Translations under genes and position numbers: made by a program
Notes under the pieces: generated by a model
What the model was told of the DNA's origin: nothing
The model's database searches: none
What the model saw: the letters and a program-made list of their open reading frames with translations, nothing else
Shown: piece after piece, positions 62,118 to 64,000 of the stretch
How positions within the stretch are numbered: position 1 is the first letter of the stretch
Layout: every line of letters starts with the position of its first letter
DNA from: Ophthalmolycus amberensis
Lineage: Eukaryota > Chordata > Actinopteri > Perciformes > Zoarcidae
DNA: 64,000 bases
NCBI GenBank assembly: GCA_024529925.1
Contig: JAFEUB010000912.1
Span: forward strand, 310,001-374,000
Reading direction: 5' to 3'

Positions 62118-63376
62118 AAAGAAATGTGCTTGAGGCTGTGATGAGATGAACGCCTTCAGTTAATGTGATTGGAGAGCGGTCAAATATATATATTCGTCCT
62201 CAGTCTTTTTCGGTAGGTTAAGTTTCAAATGTTTTGCTATTATCCAACAATGAAAACGTGGTATCATCTGTAGTTTTCTGAATTTACATGCTGTTAAAGG
62301 AAAACTGTCTGTACACTGGTGCAGACATTTCTCATTTTACGACAGCTGTCATTTCAGTGCAGTTATTTTTGTTTCCACTGAAGTGATCTATTTTGCTATG
62401 AAGTCACCCGTGTGGATTCATCCCCAGTGATGGGAAAGCCTGTGCCACTTCCTCTTTCTGCAGCTGCTGCACTGCATCCTGTGTGAAGCTGCGAGCAGGT
62501 ACAACGCGCACTGCCGTAGCACTGTGCATGACCTGGCGCCATGCCTTATCGACACATCTCAGGAACCTGTGACTATGTTCATTTGGGCTGGTAGGTTTGA
62601 GCTGCTGGTGCGCTCAGTGCTGCCTGCACAAACACAGACACGGGGAAGAGTCAACAGGTGGGAGCTGAGCCTGAGTGTGTTCAAACACGAGCACCAGGCC
62701 GCAGAATGTATCAACACGGCCTCCGTCCCTCTCTCTCTCTCTCACAGCCTGGCAGAGGGGCACCCTTCTGATCAGGGAGTTTACTTAAAGCCAGGCCAGT
62801 ACATGTAATTGCTCCCCACCAGGACAAACAACTCCATTCAGCCCAAGTGTTGGTTGACAGTTTCCTCCGCTGCGTGCCCCCCCGCTGCCCATTCTGCACG
62901 GTGCCACGCTGCATTAGCGGCCTGTCAGCAGAGGCTCACCTGACGCATCATCGCCTCGTCAGCTGCCCTTCAAACCCAATGCACATGTACAATCGCCATG
63001 CGCCGTAACCCGTCTGTTTGTGTGTTTGTCTCTCTGAAAGTGGCGGTGTTTGTGAGCGCATGTGATAAATAGAGAAAGGGAAAGAGTGCGAGACGGAGAA
63101 TAACAAGTTGGAGGAGAAAGACAGCGCGTGCAAATGCATAGGAGAGAGACGGAGACATTGAGGGATAGCTCTTGTACGTGGTCATTTTGTCGTCTCAGTA
63201 CATGGCTCTGACCAAGTAGTGATTCTATCTGCCAACTGAGACAATCTTATAAAAAGGCCATCAAATGTGTACGCCGTGTGCAGCCTGTATATCTTGGGAC
63301 TGCAGCTCCAGGGCTGAGTGAGACAGCTCATCAATCACACACGACAATCAAGTGCAGCTAAAACTCTCTTAGTAAA

Positions 63377-63409
<33 letters not shown>

Positions 63410-63480
63410 AATTGAAATGCTGAATCTACAGAATACATGTCAACCATAAACTGCACTGATTTTCTAACTTCTCTCGAGTG
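62118..63480. other. Sequence without recognisable genes
   Basis: It contains a TG array at about 63381-63410. A plus-strand open frame (about 62432-62808) is discussed under rejected items. No supported feature. Confidence 0.4.
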
Positions 63481-63724
63481 GTGTCTGGCCCGACAAAAAG
63501 TTTTGGCATCACTTGGTCCAGATTTTTGAAATATCCTTCCGAGTTATTATCCCTACTGACACAAGGTCCTGGTTACCCTGGATATTCCCGAGAAGCAGTT
63601 TCTGGAAAATAAATAGTTCATATGAATACTGCTGACAGCGTGTTCTATGAATTATCCTGAATAATAATAATTATAATTCATTGATTCAGAAAATCTAAAG
63701 TTTCAGTAGTTTTTTAATGCAACT

Positions 63725-63855
63725 TTTCAAAGCTTTGCGCACCACAGAAAAATGTACCTCCATTGTATTGAAGTCGAGGCAGAAAGTTCTGAGACGGGTA
63801 TCTCAAAACTTGGGCAAATACAAGTCAAACTTTCTGCATGGATGGAAACAATACA
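63725..63855. repeat. Dispersed fish repeat fragment
   Basis: The order TACCTCCATTGTATTGAAGT, GAGGCAGAAAGTTCTGAGAC, GGTATCTCAAAACTTGG and CTTTCTGCATGGATGGAAA resembles a repeat that I recall from many fish introns. Ends and class are not determined. Confidence 0.45.
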
Positions 63856-64000
63856 TTTGTTTTTTTAGCTTGTTTTTTTACCGAACATGTTAAATCATCA
63901 TGCTGCTTTCACTGCGCTAATCGTTACAGTAGCAGTTGTCAACAACAGATTGCTAGAGATACAGAGCCTTACTGTACTGTAAACACTAGGTCGAGAAGGA

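Noticed and set aside
62432..62808. Plus-strand open frame of about 125 codons (includes VTMFIWAGRFELLVRSVL and a long tail)
   Set aside because: No recognisable domain, no convincing start, the tail runs through a CT microsatellite, and it has no partner exon. An open frame of this length is possible by chance at this base composition.
63725..63855. Open minus-strand segment ending in a phase-1 donor-like site (TGGAG|gtacat)
   Set aside because: The sequence belongs to a dispersed fish repeat, so the match in phase is most likely accidental.

Overview
This window is vertebrate genomic DNA, most likely from a percomorph teleost. Genes are split by short introns with GT-AG boundaries. The introns carry CA, GA and GT microsatellites, hAT-type DNA transposon remnants, a 5'-truncated L2-like LINE tail and dispersed repeats typical of spiny-rayed fish. 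The encoded proteins are clear vertebrate orthologues. There are no bacterial features, and I found no tRNA, rRNA or CRISPR array. All recognised genes lie on the minus strand, so the window reads right to left.

Layout from right to left. About 52.4-57.9 kb holds 5' exons upstream of hivep3. Three of them join in phase into an unrecognised open reading frame of about 116 codons. It ends 153 nt before the HIVEP3 start codon, inside the same presumed exon. About 41.0-52.3 kb is hivep3, a large zinc-finger transcription factor with the ZAS-N finger pair, the CCHC finger and the ZAS-C finger pair all intact. About 35.1-37.3 kb is edn2, an endothelin-2 precursor in five coding exons. About 6.3-30.1 kb is phactr4, a PP1- and actin-binding RPEL protein, with two alternative 5' ends, a spliced upstream ORF and a probable 132-nt cassette exon. 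About 0.2-5.2 kb is rcc1, the Ran exchange factor. Its 3' end lies off the left edge, and one intron carries a complete 998-bp hAT-type element with a perfect 8-bp target duplication.

I read the gene models by joining splice sites by hand. The summed coding lengths are multiples of three for phactr4 (2508 nt, or 2640 nt with the cassette exon), edn2 and hivep3, and every rcc1 junction keeps frame. The genes do not form one pathway, but their linkage is informative. PHACTR, EDN and HIVEP paralogues are also neighbours at human 6p24 (PHACTR1-EDN1-HIVEP1), and pairs of them are linked at 20q13 and 6q24. This fish locus therefore seems to keep an ancestral PHACTR-EDN-HIVEP linkage that human chromosome 1p has broken up.

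The items most worth a second look are the unrecognised ORF ahead of hivep3, the Cys/Tyr/Trp-rich cassette exon of phactr4, and two short introns that interrupt what is a single giant exon in mammalian HIVEP3.
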